Below the pieces are notes generated by a model. That model searched no databases and was not told the origin of the DNA. It saw only the letters and a program-made list of their open reading frames with translations. This document shows positions 61,927-64,000 of a stretch of 64,000 bases of DNA, piece by piece; the stretch's first letter is position 1, and each line of letters begins with the position of its first letter. Source of the stretch: Arthrobacter sp. B1805 (GTDB lineage: Bacteria > Actinomycetota > Actinomycetes > Actinomycetales > Micrococcaceae); NCBI RefSeq assembly GCF_002929745.1, contig NZ_PJIQ01000004.1, positions 62,001 to 126,000 on the forward strand, written 5' to 3'. The position numbers and the translations under genes were made by a program.

Positions 61927-62330
61927 CTGTCGGTGTCCCTTCCTGCCAGCCGGGAGCGCAGCTCCCTGATCACGGCGTCGCGCTGCTCGATAGCGGCCGC
62001 AAGCCGGTCCAGTACCTCGTCCACCTGGTCCATCCGGTAGCCGCGTAGCCCGAGGCCGAACCGCACGGCGTCGACGTCCCGGGCCGAGGGAGGATCGGGC
62101 AGGAGGACGGGCGGGAGGGAGGCTACGGGCTCCACGAGGCCGAGGCTCAGGGACGGCCCAGAGTGCCCATCGGCCGGTTCATCGGTGGTTCCCGGAGCTC
62201 TCCCGATCCGATCCGAGGATCCTGATCCGCTCCCGAGTCGCTGGAGTGGCGCCGGCAGCGCGCGCCCGGATGCAAGCAGCGCGGTTCCCCCGACCAGCAG
62301 GATGGCGAGGATCACCAGGAAGATAGTCAC
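61923..62330 (-). CDS. Small membrane-anchored DivIVA-domain protein
   Basis: A 135-residue protein: one N-terminal membrane helix (TIFLVILAILLVGGTALLAS), a Ser/Gly/Pro linker, and a short DivIVA motif (DVDAVRFGLGLRGYRMDQVDEVLDRL over about 87-112) with a charged helical end. DivIVA-type domains mark curved membrane or poles and organise cell-wall growth; such a minimal protein may only be a targeting factor. GTG at 62330, 35 bases after the LOG stop. Confidence 0.85.
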   Translation of the reverse strand: MTIFLVILAILLVGGTALLASGRALPAPLQRLGSGSGSSDRIGRAPGTTDEPADGHSGPSLSLGLVEPVASLPPVLLPDPPSARDVDAVRFGLGLRGYRMDQVDEVLDRLAAAIEQRDAVIRELRSRLAGRDTDR

Positions 62331-62365
62331 ACGGCAATGGTGCCAGAGTCGTCCCGGCGCACCGC

Positions 62366-63244
62366 TCAGGAAGCGTGCTCGTGACCCGCGGAGGCCGCCA
62401 CGATCCGCACCGCTTCCTCGGCGGTGTCCACGAGCTGCAGCAGCGACAGGTCCTTGGCCGAGATGGTGCCCTCCGCGAGCAGGGTGCCCTCGATCCAGTC
62501 CAGGAGCGGTCGCCAGTAGTCGACGCCGATGAGCACGATGGGAAAGGAGGTCACCTTGCCGGTCTGCACCAGTGTCATCGCCTCGAAGAGTTCGTCGAGG
62601 GTTCCGAAGCCGCCCGGCAACACGACGAAACCGCTGGCGTACTTCACGAACATGGTCTTGCGGGCGAAGAAGTACCGGAAGTTGATGCCGAGGTCCACCC
62701 ACTCGTTCATGCCCTGCTCGAACGGCAGCTCGATGCCGAGTCCCACAGAGGTCCCGCCCGCCTCGCAGGCACCTTTGTTGGCAGCCTCCATGGCTCCCGG
62801 TCCTCCTCCGGTGATGACGGCGTAGCCGGCTTCGACGAGCCGGCGGCCCACCTCCTCACCTATGGCGTAGAAGGAGGAATCCCGGGCCGTCCGGGCCGAC
62901 CCGAAGACACTGATGGCGGGACCGAGGTCGGCCAGGGTTCCGAAGCCCTCCACGAACTCACTCTGGATACGCAGCACGCGCCACGGATCGGTGCGGACGA
63001 ATCCGCCCGTATCGTCGGCATCGAGCAGCATGTTGTCCGACTGCGGGGTCGCGGCCTGGCTACGCCTCAGCTCGACCGATCCCCTGCGCCGGGCCGGCTG
63101 TCCCGCTGCGGTCCTGGTCGGGCGGTCGCCGCCCGTGCCGTTCGCACTGCCCGCGGGAAGCCGATCGGAGCCCGCGGGGACGTCGTCGTGCGTGGTGGAG
63201 GGCCGGACATCGTCGTTGGCCGCCGGGTGCTGGGAGGGAGACAT
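62366..63244 (-). CDS. LOG-family (TIGR00730) nucleotide phosphoribohydrolase
   Basis: A 292-residue Rossmann protein of the Lonely Guy family, which cleaves nucleoside 5'-monophosphates to base and ribose phosphate; in mycobacteria (Rv1205) it releases cytokinins. The signature GGGPGAMEA and PGGFGTLDE are intact. A Pro/Ser/Arg-rich N-terminal stretch of ~80 residues is longer than in most LOG proteins. ATG at 63244 sits directly behind AGGTGG, so the actual start might be a little further in. First gene of the run to the mannosyltransferase. Confidence 0.9.
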   Translation of the reverse strand: MSPSQHPAANDDVRPSTTHDDVPAGSDRLPAGSANGTGGDRPTRTAAGQPARRRGSVELRRSQAATPQSDNMLLDADDTGGFVRTDPWRVLRIQSEFVEGFGTLADLGPAISVFGSARTARDSSFYAIGEEVGRRLVEAGYAVITGGGPGAMEAANKGACEAGGTSVGLGIELPFEQGMNEWVDLGINFRYFFARKTMFVKYASGFVVLPGGFGTLDELFEAMTLVQTGKVTSFPIVLIGVDYWRPLLDWIEGTLLAEGTISAKDLSLLQLVDTAEEAVRIVAASAGHEHAS

Positions 63245-63361
63245 CCACCTAGGCTAACCAACCGGGCGCGCCGCGGGGATCTTTGATTGCTCTTGAATCA
63301 CAATCCCCGCCATTCCGCTGCTTCGTATTGCTGGGAAGGAATAGTTCGCTACATTTCTCCC

Positions 63362-64000
<639 letters not shown>

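Overview
The window is chromosomal DNA from a high-GC Gram-positive actinobacterium, most likely a member of the Micrococcaceae (Arthrobacter-like). Evidence: strong G/C bias at third codon positions, many GTG and some TTG starts, an initiator tRNA without an encoded CCA end, and actinobacterial marker genes (AdnA/AdnB, UvrD2, MoeZ, DUF3107, DUF3117, SigE with a zinc anti-sigma factor, and the coproporphyrin-dependent haem route). Most of it is core genome. I see no insertion sequence, prophage, rRNA, CRISPR array or plasmid gene. Genus is an inference; no database search was possible.

Layout. 1-3.1 kb: electron-transfer flavoprotein genes (etfA partial, etfB) and a membrane-anchored HtrA protease. 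3.5-8.3 kb: a TPM-domain/PspA envelope pair, a photolyase and tRNA-fMet. 8.4-14.6 kb: UPF0182 membrane protein, a PDZ-Lon protease and a DUF2342 putative metalloprotease. 14.7-28.3 kb: a DNA-repair block (YgjP-like peptidase, UvrD2, NudC, an unusual aminoglycoside-phosphotransferase-fold protein, AdnB, AdnA, an alkyltransferase-like protein, a DEDDh exonuclease). 28.4-38.8 kb: a haem island with one long minus-strand operon hemE-hemY-hemQ-hemH-hemC-hemD-hemB-hemL and the divergent hemA, which together encode every step from glutamyl-tRNA to haem. 38.8-47.3 kb: MoeZ, a TetR regulator, DUF3107, a ferritin-like protein, a YdeI-like protein, an RNB ribonuclease, a DEAD-box RNA helicase and an orphan DNA methyltransferase. 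47.3-50.6 kb: a PHP phosphoesterase and a small AraC/SDR/DUF1772 module. 50.7-59.9 kb: aminopeptidase P, a general stress protein, MgtE-N/CBS protein, DUF1003, Mrp, TatB, anti-sigma factor, SigE, an O-methyltransferase and DUF3117. 60-64 kb: a mannosyltransferase-like membrane protein, Tag, a DivIVA-like protein, a LOG-family protein and the start of an amino-acid ABC transporter ATPase.

From memory, two stretches follow gene orders of Mycobacterium tuberculosis: 8.4-27.4 kb plus 38.8-46.5 kb resembles Rv3193c-Rv3211, and 53.5-63.2 kb resembles Rv1205-Rv1232c. Seen this way, the haem island sits inside the first block, and htrA is absent from its usual place between the anti-sigma gene and tatB (an HtrA gene lies at the other end of the window).

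No clearly new multi-gene defence or mobile system is visible. The signals most worth a second look are a His-rich, Cys-Pro tail on glutamyl-tRNA reductase behind an apparently leaderless promoter, a phosphotransferase-fold protein lacking its metal-binding aspartate beside adnAB/nudC/uvrD2, a 4 x 20 bp minisatellite between convergent genes, a triple 11-bp-period direct repeat upstream of htrA, and an orphan DNA methyltransferase coupled to an RNA helicase gene.
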